44,735 nucleotides of DNA. Origin: Deltaproteobacteria bacterium. GTDB taxonomy: Bacteria; Desulfobacterota; BSN033; UBA1163. Shown one piece after another: positions 6,302 through 14,709 of the stretch. Below the pieces are notes generated by a model. That model had not been told where the DNA came from, ran no database searches, and saw nothing but the letters and a program-made list of their open reading frames with translations. Numbering within the stretch: the stretch's first letter is position 1; each line of letters begins with the position of its first letter. Location of the stretch: contig JAGVBT010000103.1 of NCBI GenBank assembly GCA_020059605.1, positions 1 through 44,735 on the forward strand, read 5' to 3'. The translations under genes were made by a program, and so were the position numbers.

Positions 6302-7099
6302 CTATTCATACTTATAACCACCATAGGTCGACCACCCCTTGTCTGCTACAATGACCTGTCCCGTTATTGCATTTGAATCATCTGAGGCCAGGAAGACTGC
6401 GACGGAGGCCATCTCAGTCTCTTGTGGCCATGCTTTCATAGCCGTCCCATCTATGAATATGTTTTCCATCTCTTGGAATGACATCCCTTTCGTTTTAGCG
6501 GTTTCTGTTATGATTTTTCTCATTCTTTCTCCTTCTACTGCTCCTGGAGCGATCGCATTTACCCTAACCCCGAATCGCCCAGCTTCCAAAGCAATGGTCT
6601 TCGTAATTCCAATAATAGCCCATTGCGAAGCGCAATAGGAAACTCTCCAAGGGTACCCTCTCAGGCCCGCAGTCCCGGAGGTATTGATGACCGATCCAGA
6701 TCTTTGTTCAATCATGTAAGGAAGTACCACTTTATTTGTGATAAAAGTTCCTTTCGCCTTTACAGCCATCACATACTCATAATCTTTCACTTCCACGTGT
6801 TGAGCTGGTGCAATCGGACCGGTACACCCAGCTTGGTTCGATAAAATGTCAACTCTACCGAATTTCTTGACGGCTTCCTCCACCATTGATTTGAACGACA
6901 ATTCCTCTGTAACATCGGCTGGTACAGCCAACGCTTGGCTGCCAAAAGACCTGATCTCTTTTTCGACCTCCTTAATTTTGTCACCATTTAAATCAGCCAA
7001 GCAAACATGGGCCCCTTCGCGAGCAAAAGCTGCAGCCACCTGCTTGCCGATTCCCTGAGCCGAACCTGTTACTATTGCCACCTTATTCTTTAATTTCAT
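6302..7099 (-). CDS. Short-chain dehydrogenase/reductase with altered active site
   Basis: The 265-residue protein has the classical SDR layout: the TGSAQGIG nucleotide-binding loop (residues 11-18), an acidic LADLNGD end to strand 2 that favours NAD over NADP, NQAG in place of NNAG, the catalytic Ser141 (INTSGTAG) and Tyr155 (SYCASQW). The usual Lys four residues after Tyr is Gln159, and the tetrad Asn, normally in a VNxKG segment, is Lys in VKAKG (residue 114). Two of the four tetrad residues are thus changed, so it may be a non-catalytic subunit or work with an altered mechanism. AAGGAGG precedes the ATG. It is the last gene of the island, probably serving a hydroxyacyl or cyclic alcohol intermediate. 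Confidence 0.85.
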   Translation of the reverse strand: MKLKNKVAIVTGSAQGIGKQVAAAFAREGAHVCLADLNGDKIKEVEKEIRSFGSQALAVPADVTEELSFKSMVEEAVKKFGRVDILSNQAGCTGPIAPAQHVEVKDYEYVMAVKAKGTFITNKVVLPYMIEQRSGSVINTSGTAGLRGYPWRVSYCASQWAIIGITKTIALEAGRFGVRVNAIAPGAVEGERMRKIITETAKTKGMSFQEMENIFIDGTAMKAWPQETEMASVAVFLASDDSNAITGQVIVADKGWSTYGGYKYE

Positions 7100-7126
7100 A
7101 AAATGCCTCCTTCGCTTTAGTCTACC

Positions 7127-7440
7127 TTACCAATTTTTTTGAAGTCCATGAGTATCCACAAAAAATCTCTTTTTACCTCCTTTCGCTATTCTTGCTTGAT
7201 TCTTGAGCCCTCCCTTTTTCCTCTCATTGTTATCCTTTGGGCTGAAATCCTCTGAGCATCTTTGAACACCAGTATTCGCAGGAAACTTGAGCTTTTCTTA
7301 TTAATCCGAAAAGCTGGGGCAGCTAAACTCAAAACAGCAACCAAATTGCCGACTCCATTCAAAAATGGGGCGATGATAGCCTTAACATTCCGATCTCATT
7401 TTGGGTCACTGGACAGCCAGCTCTATTTACAAATCCCTCT
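7127..7440 (-). pseudogene. Remnant of an IclR-family regulator (effector domain only)
   Basis: Between the SDR and BKACE genes the minus strand encodes VKAIIAPFLNGVGNLVAVLS followed by LAAPAFRINKKSSSFLRILV and FKDAQRISAQ. This matches the end of IclR effector-binding domains, where an AAPIF-(D/N)-x-x-G core precedes AxLSxxGPxxRhT. A second frame just upstream gives EGFVNRAGCPVTQNEIG, as expected before that core, but is offset by an indel near 7387-7389 and broken by stops. The helix-turn-helix half is missing because the BKACE gene begins at 7505. The frame runs on to TAA at 7127. No start codon is available, so this is a relic of a regulator that probably once controlled the neighbouring genes. 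Confidence 0.55.
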
Positions 7441-7504
7441 CAAACGAGCCTTACGTCGATGAACAGTGTCATAGTGTTCGGGTTAGAAGGCCTTATTCCC
7501 TCTA

Positions 7505-8440
7505 TCAAAAACCGACTTTATCCATACCTTTCAATCCAAGTATTTCCCTGGCTTCGTCGGGCATGGCTATCTCTCTGCCTAGCTCTCGAGCAATTCTCAC
7601 CACTTTCTCTACGAGCTCAGCATTGCTCTTCGCCAGCACCCCCTTCTCAATGAATATGTTGTCTTCAAACCCTACCCTGGCATGTCCGCCCATCATAATC
7701 CCTAAGGTCGCCAAATTGAATTCGGCTGGATATCCGGCACCAATGACTGACCATATATAATTATCAGCACCAAGCAATCTATCCGCAGTCTGCTTCATGT
7801 GAACAACCTCATCCACATTCGCTCCAATGCCCCCCAGGATTCCGGTGACAAACTGCAGCCAAACAGGGAACTCGATGATGTTTCTTCGGACAAGGAAGTT
7901 AAGATTGTAGAGGTGCCCAACATCATACAGCTCCAACTCCGGCTTGGTGTTATTCTCCTTCATCATCTGCATGAGCCTTTCAATATCGCCAAATGTATTT
8001 CTAAAAATAAAGTCCTTGGTGCTAATCGCGAATTCTTTCTCCCAGGGAAACCTGTAGTCCTCATCCTTGTATCGGTCGGCTAAAGGGTGGATTGAGAAAT
8101 TGATTGTTCCCATATTAAAGGTTGCCAGCTCTGGCTTCAACGCGGGAACGACCTGTGCTCTTTCTTCTGGTGACATATAGGCTGTTCCCCCGGTGGTGAC
8201 GCAGATGATCACATTGCTCTTAGCCTTAATGTTAGCTGCGATTTCCCTGTATACTGCTGGGTCAGTCGTTGGTCTACCGGTCTTTGGATCTCTTCCATGG
8301 ATATGGACCGAAGCCGCACCAGCATTAGCAGCCCTTAAGGCCTCATCAATAATTTGTTGAGGCGTGAGAGGCAAAAAGGGTGTTTGCGTTGGCAGGGTTA
8401 TATTTCCGGTCAAGGCAGCCGTTATAATTAGTTTTTCCAT
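7505..8440 (-). CDS. BKACE-family beta-keto acid cleavage enzyme (DUF849)
   Basis: Members of this family condense a beta-keto acid with acetyl-CoA and split it into acetoacetate and a new acyl-CoA; the founding member, Kce, acts on 3-keto-5-aminohexanoate in lysine fermentation. The 311-residue length is typical. The zinc-binding HxH is at residues 46 and 48 (SVHIHGRDPKTGRP; most members have HIHxR), the substrate loop TTGGTAYMSPEER follows at 82, and GGHARVGFED near 251-260 supplies the conserved Glu. The actual beta-keto acid cannot be read from sequence. It sits just after a pxpBCA set in transcription order, consistent with cleaving a product of ring opening, and the acetoacetate would feed the thiolase. 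Confidence 0.85.
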   Translation of the reverse strand: MEKLIITAALTGNITLPTQTPFLPLTPQQIIDEALRAANAGAASVHIHGRDPKTGRPTTDPAVYREIAANIKAKSNVIICVTTGGTAYMSPEERAQVVPALKPELATFNMGTINFSIHPLADRYKDEDYRFPWEKEFAISTKDFIFRNTFGDIERLMQMMKENNTKPELELYDVGHLYNLNFLVRRNIIEFPVWLQFVTGILGGIGANVDEVVHMKQTADRLLGADNYIWSVIGAGYPAEFNLATLGIMMGGHARVGFEDNIFIEKGVLAKSNAELVEKVVRIARELGREIAMPDEAREILGLKGMDKVGF

Positions 8441-8523
8441 CGGTACTTACCTTTATTTGCAAATCCGAAAATTTCGGCCATTGATTTAGAGATTAACCCT
8501 TTCCCCTTTTTTAGTGGGTCCCG

Positions 8524-9300
8524 TTAAATGAAAGAGGTCATTGGAATGACATCAATTCCATTTTTTTCCAGGACCTCCCGAATGGTCTTCACTAAACCTA
8601 CAGCAGTAGGAGTGTCGCCATGAACACAAAGGGTCTGGGCTTCGATCTCGATGGATGTTCCATCGATGGCTATCACTTTGTGCTCCTTGGCCATGAGCAA
8701 AGCCCGTTTCGCTACTTCCTGAGGGTCCTTAATAACTGCACCTTTTTGAGAGCGACTAACAAGATCTCCTTCCGGTGTGTAGGCACGATCGGGAAATGCC
8801 TCATAAACTACTTTGAGATTCATTTCTTTACCGACCTTTGTCATCAATTTCCCTTTCACTCCTGCAAAGGCGACATAGAACAAATTCGGATTATAGCTCA
8901 TGATAGCCTCTGCAATAGCTCGGGCTTGGTCTATCTTCTCAAATGCGTCAAGATACAATTTACCATGTGGCTTAACATGGGTCATTTTCACTCCGTGGAC
9001 TTTACAAAATCCATCGAGGGCTCCGATCTGATAGATAACATAATTCTTCAATTCATCGAATGTGCAGTCGAGGCTCCTCCGGCCAAATCCAAGCAAGTCT
9101 GGATAGCCTGGATGGGCACCCACGCTCACCTTGTTTCCCTTAGCCAATTGAACGGTATTAGTCATCACGATAGGATCACCACCATGCCATCCGCACGCCA
9201 CATTTGCGGAAGTAATATATTTCATGACCTCTTCATCAAAACCCATTTTCCATGCCCCAAAACTTTCTCCCAGATCACAATTTAGATCGATTACCTTCAT
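8524..9300 (-). CDS. pxpA: 5-oxoprolinase-type subunit A (first set)
   Basis: PxpA (LamB/YcsF family) works with PxpB and PxpC to open 5-oxoproline, a cyclic amide, at the expense of ATP. The family's hallmarks are all present: DLNCDLGESFG at the N-terminus, SANVACGWHGGDP, VGAHPGYPDLLGFGRR, HVKPHGKLY, DRAYTPEGDLVSRSQKGAVI and the end motif CVHGDTPTAV. Length 258 is usual. The ATG at 9300 follows GAGGAGG and starts right at the conserved region, so the longer frame is rejected. It follows pxpC with a short gap. By its motifs this is the orthodox copy of the two in the island, although a lactam other than 5-oxoproline is possible. Confidence 0.9.
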   Translation of the reverse strand: MKVIDLNCDLGESFGAWKMGFDEEVMKYITSANVACGWHGGDPIVMTNTVQLAKGNKVSVGAHPGYPDLLGFGRRSLDCTFDELKNYVIYQIGALDGFCKVHGVKMTHVKPHGKLYLDAFEKIDQARAIAEAIMSYNPNLFYVAFAGVKGKLMTKVGKEMNLKVVYEAFPDRAYTPEGDLVSRSQKGAVIKDPQEVAKRALLMAKEHKVIAIDGTSIEIEAQTLCVHGDTPTAVGLVKTIREVLEKNGIDVIPMTSFI

Positions 9301-9343
9301 AGACGACCTCCTCGTATGATATATTTTCAATCCTTCGGGCAGG

Positions 9344-10306
9344 TTACCGGGCCTTTCTCCAGGAGTTAAATGCCTCCCAGCGCTTCTGATCCAGCCGATG
9401 AGCCTCTGAAAGATCTACAGGGTGAAAAAAAATCCCCTCCCCTGGGAAAATTTGGGCTAATATATCGATATCCCTACTAATGACACAGGCGATTTTTGTA
9501 TACCCACCGGTAGTACCTCTTTCTCGGAGGAGGATCACCGGGGTCCCCTGCCCCGGGACCTGAACCGCTCCTACAGGGGTTGCCTCGCTGACTACGATAG
9601 GAGTTTCCCGATGCGTTATCTTCGGTCCTTTTAGCCGATAACCCATCCGGTTTGAATCTGACATAACAACATAACGTGAATGAAAAAAGGTTTGAAGACC
9701 TTCCTCTGTAAATCGGTCCTCATGCGGTCCAACAATAACATGGATAAGGGACGAATCATACTTCTCTATTTGAAATTCGACAGGCAATTCCGCGAATGTA
9801 GATTCATTGTCGCCTCTCTGCGTAAACGCAGATAGAGTATCCCCTTTGCGAAGAGGTCTACCTTCGTATCCTCCAAACCCGGCATATACATAAGTGGAGC
9901 GACTTCCTAAAACCACAGGCACATCGAACCCCCCAGCGACAGCCAAATAGGCCCGTATTCCATAAACCCTCGGCCCAAAGCTAATCAAATCACCTTTTTC
10001 AGCCTTAAAAGTTCTTCCTGGCGTTAAAGGGTATTGATTAAGATGAGCTGAAAGATGTGCACCAGTCAAACTTCCCCACGTAGGTCTCAAAAATCTGATT
10101 TTAGGTCCTACCAGGGTAATTTCAAGGCACGCTGAATTATCAGGATTTCCAACGAGACGGTTTGCAGCAACGAAGGAAAATGTATCCATTGCACCACTTT
10201 CGGCAATCCCCAAATTCTGATATCCGGGGCGTCCCCAATCCTGCACAGTAGTCAAGACTCCAGGAGTGAGAATCTCTATAGTAGGTCTCCCACCATCTTC
10301 AGACAT
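9344..10306 (-). CDS. pxpC: 5-oxoprolinase-type subunit C (first set)
   Basis: This 320-residue protein belongs to the KipA/'biotin-dependent carboxyltransferase' family (cyclophilin-like fold), now known as PxpC. Typical stretches are GVLTTVQDWGRPGYQNLGI at the N-terminus, SGAMDTFSFVAANRLVGN, the SLTGAHLSAHLN segment, LGSRSTYVYAGFGGYEGRPL and VPGQGTPVILLRERGTTGGY. It forms the lactam-opening complex with PxpA and PxpB. Its start overlaps the end of pxpB by 8 bases, a sign of translational coupling. No biotin-attachment site is present, in keeping with a hydrolase rather than carboxylase function. Confidence 0.9.
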   Translation of the reverse strand: MSEDGGRPTIEILTPGVLTTVQDWGRPGYQNLGIAESGAMDTFSFVAANRLVGNPDNSACLEITLVGPKIRFLRPTWGSLTGAHLSAHLNQYPLTPGRTFKAEKGDLISFGPRVYGIRAYLAVAGGFDVPVVLGSRSTYVYAGFGGYEGRPLRKGDTLSAFTQRGDNESTFAELPVEFQIEKYDSSLIHVIVGPHEDRFTEEGLQTFFHSRYVVMSDSNRMGYRLKGPKITHRETPIVVSEATPVGAVQVPGQGTPVILLRERGTTGGYTKIACVISRDIDILAQIFPGEGIFFHPVDLSEAHRLDQKRWEAFNSWRKAR

Positions 10307-11036
10307 CGTTTCTTACCTCGACACCTATCATAAGTGCAACAGCCTCTTTCTCGATAGTGAGAAATTCAGATTGGGAAACAGTCCGGAACAAGACTCGGTC
10401 ACCAGGTCGAAATAGAGTCAATGCTGGATGATCTAACTGAAAAAGTTTAACCGGTGTTCGCCCGATGATTCGCATCCCTCCAGGTGTCGCCCTGGGATAA
10501 ATTACGGTTTGGCCTACACTTATTGCCACCGCCCCCATTGGGGTATGCGTCCGCGGAGTCTCCATCAGGGGCACGCTGAGATCCTCTTGAAGTGGTCCTA
10601 TGAAGGGGCATCCCGGAGTAAAACCCAGTTGAAAAACATAATAGGGCTCAGCAGTATGAAGGGCTATAACCATATCTGGCTCCAGCTTGGTATAATTACA
10701 TATATAGCTCATGTCTGGTGCATATTCACCTTCATAGCAGACAGGAACGATGAGCAATCGGGAAGACTCTTCTTCGGCTGAAACCGTCATAGCCTCCTTT
10801 AAAAAAGGTTGAAGCCATTCGACTAAATGCAGGTAATTGACTCGAAGCGGATCATACAGCAATGTTAAAGAAGCATAGGTAGGAATTAGTTCAGTCACTC
10901 CTGGAAGGGCTGCGGACTGGACCATATGAGCCAGTTTTCGAACCCGTCGGTTCACCCTAACGGTTCGTTCATCTCCAAAAGAAATCCGGAGACCGGAGTC
11001 GCCATTGGGTTTAATCTGAGGTTGATCGAAAAGCAT
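10299..11036 (-). CDS. pxpB: 5-oxoprolinase-type subunit B (first set)
   Basis: A KipI/PxpB-family protein of 245 residues. Visible hallmarks: GDSGLRISFGDE near the N-terminus, ELIPTYASLTLLYDP, the central IPVCYEG-type segment (here VPVCYEGEYAPD), FQLGFTPGCPFIG, RTHTPMGAVAISVGQTVIYP and PGGMRIIGRTPV. Its partner PxpC overlaps it by 8 bases and PxpA follows, giving the order B-C-A. The ATG at 11036 has only a weak ribosome site. About 257 bp without a clear gene separate it from the DUF362 gene upstream, the largest gap on this side of the island, so an internal promoter is possible there, although I see no strong one. Confidence 0.88.
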   Translation of the reverse strand: MLFDQPQIKPNGDSGLRISFGDERTVRVNRRVRKLAHMVQSAALPGVTELIPTYASLTLLYDPLRVNYLHLVEWLQPFLKEAMTVSAEEESSRLLIVPVCYEGEYAPDMSYICNYTKLEPDMVIALHTAEPYYVFQLGFTPGCPFIGPLQEDLSVPLMETPRTHTPMGAVAISVGQTVIYPRATPGGMRIIGRTPVKLFQLDHPALTLFRPGDRVLFRTVSQSEFLTIEKEAVALMIGVEVRNDV

Positions 11037-11293
11037 TAATCAGTATTATCCCCGAGTTCTATCAATATATCCCAATTTGTCCACATGGTTTTTGCCATGT
11101 TTTAAAGCCTCGCTATCAGTATCCCCATCTGGCGCTAAGATTCATTTCGGCTGCACCCACCTCAACTGTTTGCATTGGAAAATCAGCCAGTTACTTTAAG
11201 AGCGGGAAGAAAAAGCTTAATAGTAAGAATCATCGATGCATTGGTTACTACAGCTATGCTCATAATTTTCTTAAAGTTCCTCCATTTTAAAAT

Positions 11294-12541
11294 TTACTTT
11301 TTCGAAAGTCTCTGCCGGGCCTTTATGATCTCTCTGGTTTGCTTTTCAATGTCGACGGGGTAAGTATGAATTTCTCTACCAAATTTCTTTGACCAATGAG
11401 GGAGCCTTACAGCATGAATATACCATTTCAATGGTGGGCAACCAGAGACAAACACAGTATTTTTATACTTATTCCTGTAAGGAGCAGTACAATCGCCAAC
11501 TAACCAGATTTCGTCGGCATCTATTTTGGGGGGCAAATTTACTTTTCGACCAAAAACAAGAGCATATTTTTTGTTTGGATCTATTCCAATGGCGGTTTCT
11601 GTCTCAGGAATTCTATAAATACACCCACAACAAACTCCCCCGAAGTAAGTTGTAATATTGGGGTGATCGCTAATATAATTGAATATGGGGCGAGTAAAAT
11701 GTTTTCTAACCTCCTCGATTTTTTTACCTTTGACGACTATCTCGGATAGATCACCAACTCCAAGGAATTGCTTAGCGGCGATTTGTGTTGTCGGTATTTC
11801 CATCGCTTGATATCCCATGATTTCAGAGGCAACGGCATCTACAGCAACTACGTCCTTTCCTGCAACAATCACTCCCATGCGGATGAGATCCCCACTGTGA
11901 GGCCCAAACCCTTCCATAGCAAGGATTCCATCTATGACTGTCAGTTTCGGTTTAATTACTTTCAACAAGTCAACGAGTACATATGCCAATTCAACGCCAT
12001 TCACACCCCTGTGGATCCCATAACGGTCATCTGGAGCAAGGAAAGCCATGAAATTCTTGATACCCAAGGTCACCATCGATACAAAATTGTTCTTCATCTT
12101 TGGTACGTTGATAATAACGTCAGCCTCTTTGACAATTTTGGGTATGCTCACTTTTTTCAACAAAATACCATTGGGTATTTCAAGCTCGATCCTCTCCTCT
12201 TCATCGAAGTAAGAAAGTTCCGCCCCGGCTTTTTCCGAGTATTCACCTATCTTGGATATTTCAAAATGATCCCGTACATAAAGTCCCCATCCACCGCTCT
12301 CACCTACAACGACCCGAGAGGCACCAGCAGCCTTCGCAAGCCTTACAAGTGATGCAACAACTATTGGGTCTGTGGCATCTCCTTTTTCAGGTGGCAGTGG
12401 TAGACATATATTAGGTTTAATAAGGACGATGTCCCCTTTCTTTACAATACTCTTCATCCCGCCGATCATGGAAATCGCCTGCTGAACCATTTGCTCGTTT
12501 TTTTTCCCTTTAATTACAGATACTTCACATTTTCGTCTCAT
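11294..12541 (-). CDS. DUF362-domain protein
   Basis: DUF362 proteins occur widely in anaerobes, often with iron-sulfur clusters; their reaction is mostly undefined. This one has 415 residues: SMIGGMKSIVKKGDIVLIKP (about 25-44), LAKAAGASRVVVGESGG, IINVPKMKNNFVSMVTLGIK and VAVDAVASEIMGY make the DUF362 core. The C-terminal third has a cysteine-rich part (GGVCCGCIY, GDCTA, SGCPP) that could bind a metal or cluster but does not form a standard 4Fe-4S ferredoxin motif. No signal peptide. It is 14 bases downstream of the phosphoesterase gene's stop. Role in the island unknown. Confidence 0.8.
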   Translation of the reverse strand: MRRKCEVSVIKGKKNEQMVQQAISMIGGMKSIVKKGDIVLIKPNICLPLPPEKGDATDPIVVASLVRLAKAAGASRVVVGESGGWGLYVRDHFEISKIGEYSEKAGAELSYFDEEERIELEIPNGILLKKVSIPKIVKEADVIINVPKMKNNFVSMVTLGIKNFMAFLAPDDRYGIHRGVNGVELAYVLVDLLKVIKPKLTVIDGILAMEGFGPHSGDLIRMGVIVAGKDVVAVDAVASEIMGYQAMEIPTTQIAAKQFLGVGDLSEIVVKGKKIEEVRKHFTRPIFNYISDHPNITTYFGGVCCGCIYRIPETETAIGIDPNKKYALVFGRKVNLPPKIDADEIWLVGDCTAPYRNKYKNTVFVSGCPPLKWYIHAVRLPHWSKKFGREIHTYPVDIEKQTREIIKARQRLSKK

Positions 12542-12555
12542 ATCAACCCTCTTTT

Positions 12556-13674
12556 TTAATCGTTTGAGGTTGAGGGGCGTTGTAATTGATCTCTTGATGA
12601 GTCGATTAGCTTCTCAATATCTTTATCAGACTCCATCCCCGGATGCATGAGTGGGAGATGGTTTTCAAAAGTATTTTTTCCCTCTGTATTTGCCATTTTG
12701 CTCAATTGCTCAAGAAATTGTTTTTCAATCTCTTTGAGTTTTTCCTTTTCTTTGGCATATTGTGGACTTTTCATCTTCTTTCGGACTTCTTGAATGTTTT
12801 TTTTGATCTTTGTTTGTGGTAAGATATCTACAAATTCGTTAGAACCAGTACATAATCTTAAATTCATCCTGCCGATATGAGCGCCAAAGGCATCTGTCTG
12901 GACATAAATAGAACGGTGGATCTGTCTGGGAAAAATTAAAGAATGGTCGTTCCCCCCAATGATGATCGAGATGCGTGGATCTCCTTTGGCAAGGGATTCG
13001 ATTTCAAGCAGGCTTAAGTGGGCAAGGGCGATGACATAGTCACAGGAGGGCATGAATCGGTGGATTGTCTCCCTCGCAGCTTTGATCGGATTTTCGATAA
13101 AATAACCCTTTAACTCTTTCTGGATAGGAGGGGAAATTTCAGTTGTGACCAAACCGAGGATGCCAATGTTGACCCCTTCCACTTCTTTGATGAGGTAAGG
13201 CTTAAAAATGGACTTTTCTGTCTTTTTCTCTTTGAGATTTGTTGAAAGGAATGGAATCTTCGATTTTTTTTGAAGATCCTTCAGAAATCCGATACCTAAT
13301 CCCAGGTCGGTTTCTCCGATGTTAAGAACTTGATAACCCAATTTTTCATATAACCTTAAGACAAACTCTGCCCTTTTTCTGGCCTTTTCACGTTCGCTGG
13401 GTTGAGTGAAATAACCAAGGACCAATGCGTTCCCTGCATCGAGGATGAGAAGATTTTTAACCTCTTCCTTGACCGATTTGATAAAGTGAGATCTTCTGGG
13501 TAATCCTCCACTGTCTGCTCCTTCTGGGCAAGTCTGGCAGGGTTCAACTTCTCCCAAGGTATTCGATGTGTAAATAAGTGTGAGAGAGGTTTCCCTGCTA
13601 TTGTTTGAAGAATGGGTAAGACCTATTGCAGAAAACAAAAAAAGAGCTGCAATGTAAAATGTTTTCCTTACCAT
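12556..13674 (-). CDS. Secreted UshA-like metallophosphoesterase
   Basis: The 372-residue protein begins with a signal peptide (MVRKTFYIAALFLFSAIGLT), so it is exported. The rest follows the metallophosphoesterase half of 5'-nucleotidases: LIYTSNTLGEVEPC in place of the DxHG loop, LLILDAGNAL, NIGETDLGLG where GNHEFD is usual, VIALAHLS and IIIGGNDHS for the last metal ligands. The C-terminal nucleotide-binding domain is absent and is replaced by a charged helical tail. Several metal positions differ from UshA, so phosphatase activity is uncertain; it belongs to a cysteine-containing UshA-like subgroup seen in anaerobes (CQTCP here). The ATG at 13674 follows GGAGAGG and starts the signal peptide directly. 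It looks functionally unconnected to the pathway. Confidence 0.7.
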   Translation of the reverse strand: MVRKTFYIAALFLFSAIGLTHSSNNSRETSLTLIYTSNTLGEVEPCQTCPEGADSGGLPRRSHFIKSVKEEVKNLLILDAGNALVLGYFTQPSEREKARKRAEFVLRLYEKLGYQVLNIGETDLGLGIGFLKDLQKKSKIPFLSTNLKEKKTEKSIFKPYLIKEVEGVNIGILGLVTTEISPPIQKELKGYFIENPIKAARETIHRFMPSCDYVIALAHLSLLEIESLAKGDPRISIIIGGNDHSLIFPRQIHRSIYVQTDAFGAHIGRMNLRLCTGSNEFVDILPQTKIKKNIQEVRKKMKSPQYAKEKEKLKEIEKQFLEQLSKMANTEGKNTFENHLPLMHPGMESDKDIEKLIDSSRDQLQRPSTSND

Positions 13675-13764
13675 ACTTGCCTCTCCATGCATAATCGCAC
13701 ATCGCAATTTTGTTTTTTGTCCTTCATGACCATCTAAGCTCTACCAATGTGTGACCTCTCCATT

Positions 13765-14637
13765 TTATTCATAGACAGACACTCCAGTCTCATTAATGAA
13801 TTCATTAAATTTGTTCTCTATCTCATTCGTTATTGAACCGGATCTGCCATCTCCTACCTTTCTCCCGTTAATTTCAATGACTGGGGAAATTCCCGATCCC
13901 GTGCCGGTTCCAAAAATCTCATCAGCGGTGAACAATTCGGAGACAGTAATATCTCTCTCCTCGACAGGAATATTCATTTCCTTTAAGAGATGAATGACGC
14001 CATCCCTGGTAATCCCCCTTAATATGCTGGATGAAATGGAGGAAGTAGCCACCCGGTTATTTTTTACTAAAAAAATATTCCACGCGCACCCCTCTGACAC
14101 GAATCCCCTGATATCAAGCAAAATAGCATCATCGGCCCCCCTTTTCCTTGCTTCCATTTTTGCCAGGATGTTGTTCACATAGTGCGTGGTTTTACTTTCA
14201 GGTGGAAGGATGAAGGCGGGTGGTCTTCGGTACGATGAAATAATCACTCTGATGGATCTCTCTTTTTTAAGGACGGGGGTTGGAGTGACATATACAATGA
14301 TACTCGATTCCTTGCAAGTTCCTGGATCATGCCCCAACGAACCGATCCCCCTCGTGACCTGAGGCCTGACGTAACAGTCCTGATATCCGGACCTTCTCAC
14401 CGTCTCCATGACAATCTTTTTAAACTCTTCCTTATCCAGAGGTACAGGGAGGTCAATGATTCTCGCTGAATCATATAATCGATTCATGTGGGCATCCAAT
14501 TGGAATAATCTGCCATTGTGGACCCGGAGAGCGTCAAACACCCCATCTCCATATAAGAACCCATGATCCATGACCGAAATCAAGGCGTTGTTTTCATCGA
14601 CGAACTCACCATTAATATAGAACATTGGTTTTCCCAT
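13765..14637 (-). CDS. Class IV PLP aminotransferase (branched-chain type)
   Basis: The 290-residue protein is of the IlvE/D-amino acid aminotransferase/ADC-lyase fold. It has MDHGFLYGDGVFDALR near residue 25, GRLFQLDAHMNRLYDSA, VRPQVTRGIGSLG, the catalytic lysine in PPESKTTHYVNNILAKMEA, the PLP-binding GFVSEGCAWNIF and GTGSGISPVIEING. It would move an amino group between an amino acid and a keto acid using PLP. The ATG at 14637 follows AAGGAG. In the island it lies after a pxpBCA set and could deaminate an amino acid freed by lactam opening. Branched-chain versus other substrate specificity is not resolved. Confidence 0.85.
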   Translation of the reverse strand: MGKPMFYINGEFVDENNALISVMDHGFLYGDGVFDALRVHNGRLFQLDAHMNRLYDSARIIDLPVPLDKEEFKKIVMETVRRSGYQDCYVRPQVTRGIGSLGHDPGTCKESSIIVYVTPTPVLKKERSIRVIISSYRRPPAFILPPESKTTHYVNNILAKMEARKRGADDAILLDIRGFVSEGCAWNIFLVKNNRVATSSISSSILRGITRDGVIHLLKEMNIPVEERDITVSELFTADEIFGTGTGSGISPVIEINGRKVGDGRSGSITNEIENKFNEFINETGVSVYE

Positions 14638-14680
14638 CACCAACTCCTTTCTCGGCTGCATTGGTTTTATCCTAAGTCAC

Positions 14681-14699
14681 GCCCCAAACTGGCTGGGGC
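14681..14699 (-). terminator. Hairpin between pxpA and aminotransferase genes
   Basis: GCCCCA (complement of 14694-14699) pairs with TGGGGC (complement of 14681-14686). No T-run follows, so at most it would be an attenuator or mRNA-processing site. Confidence 0.25.
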
Positions 14700-14709
14700 C
14701 ATCCAGTCA

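Noticed and set aside
8620..9285. Long plus-strand open frame opposite pxpA
   Set aside because: It is the antisense shadow of a gene with full family motifs; no ribosome site and unlike any family. The same holds for the plus-strand frames at 11768-12352 and 40304-40939.
11060..11150. Minus-strand stretch reading APDGDTDSEALKHGKNHV, possibly the tail of a lost gene
   Set aside because: Only about 30 codons, no start and no firm family match.
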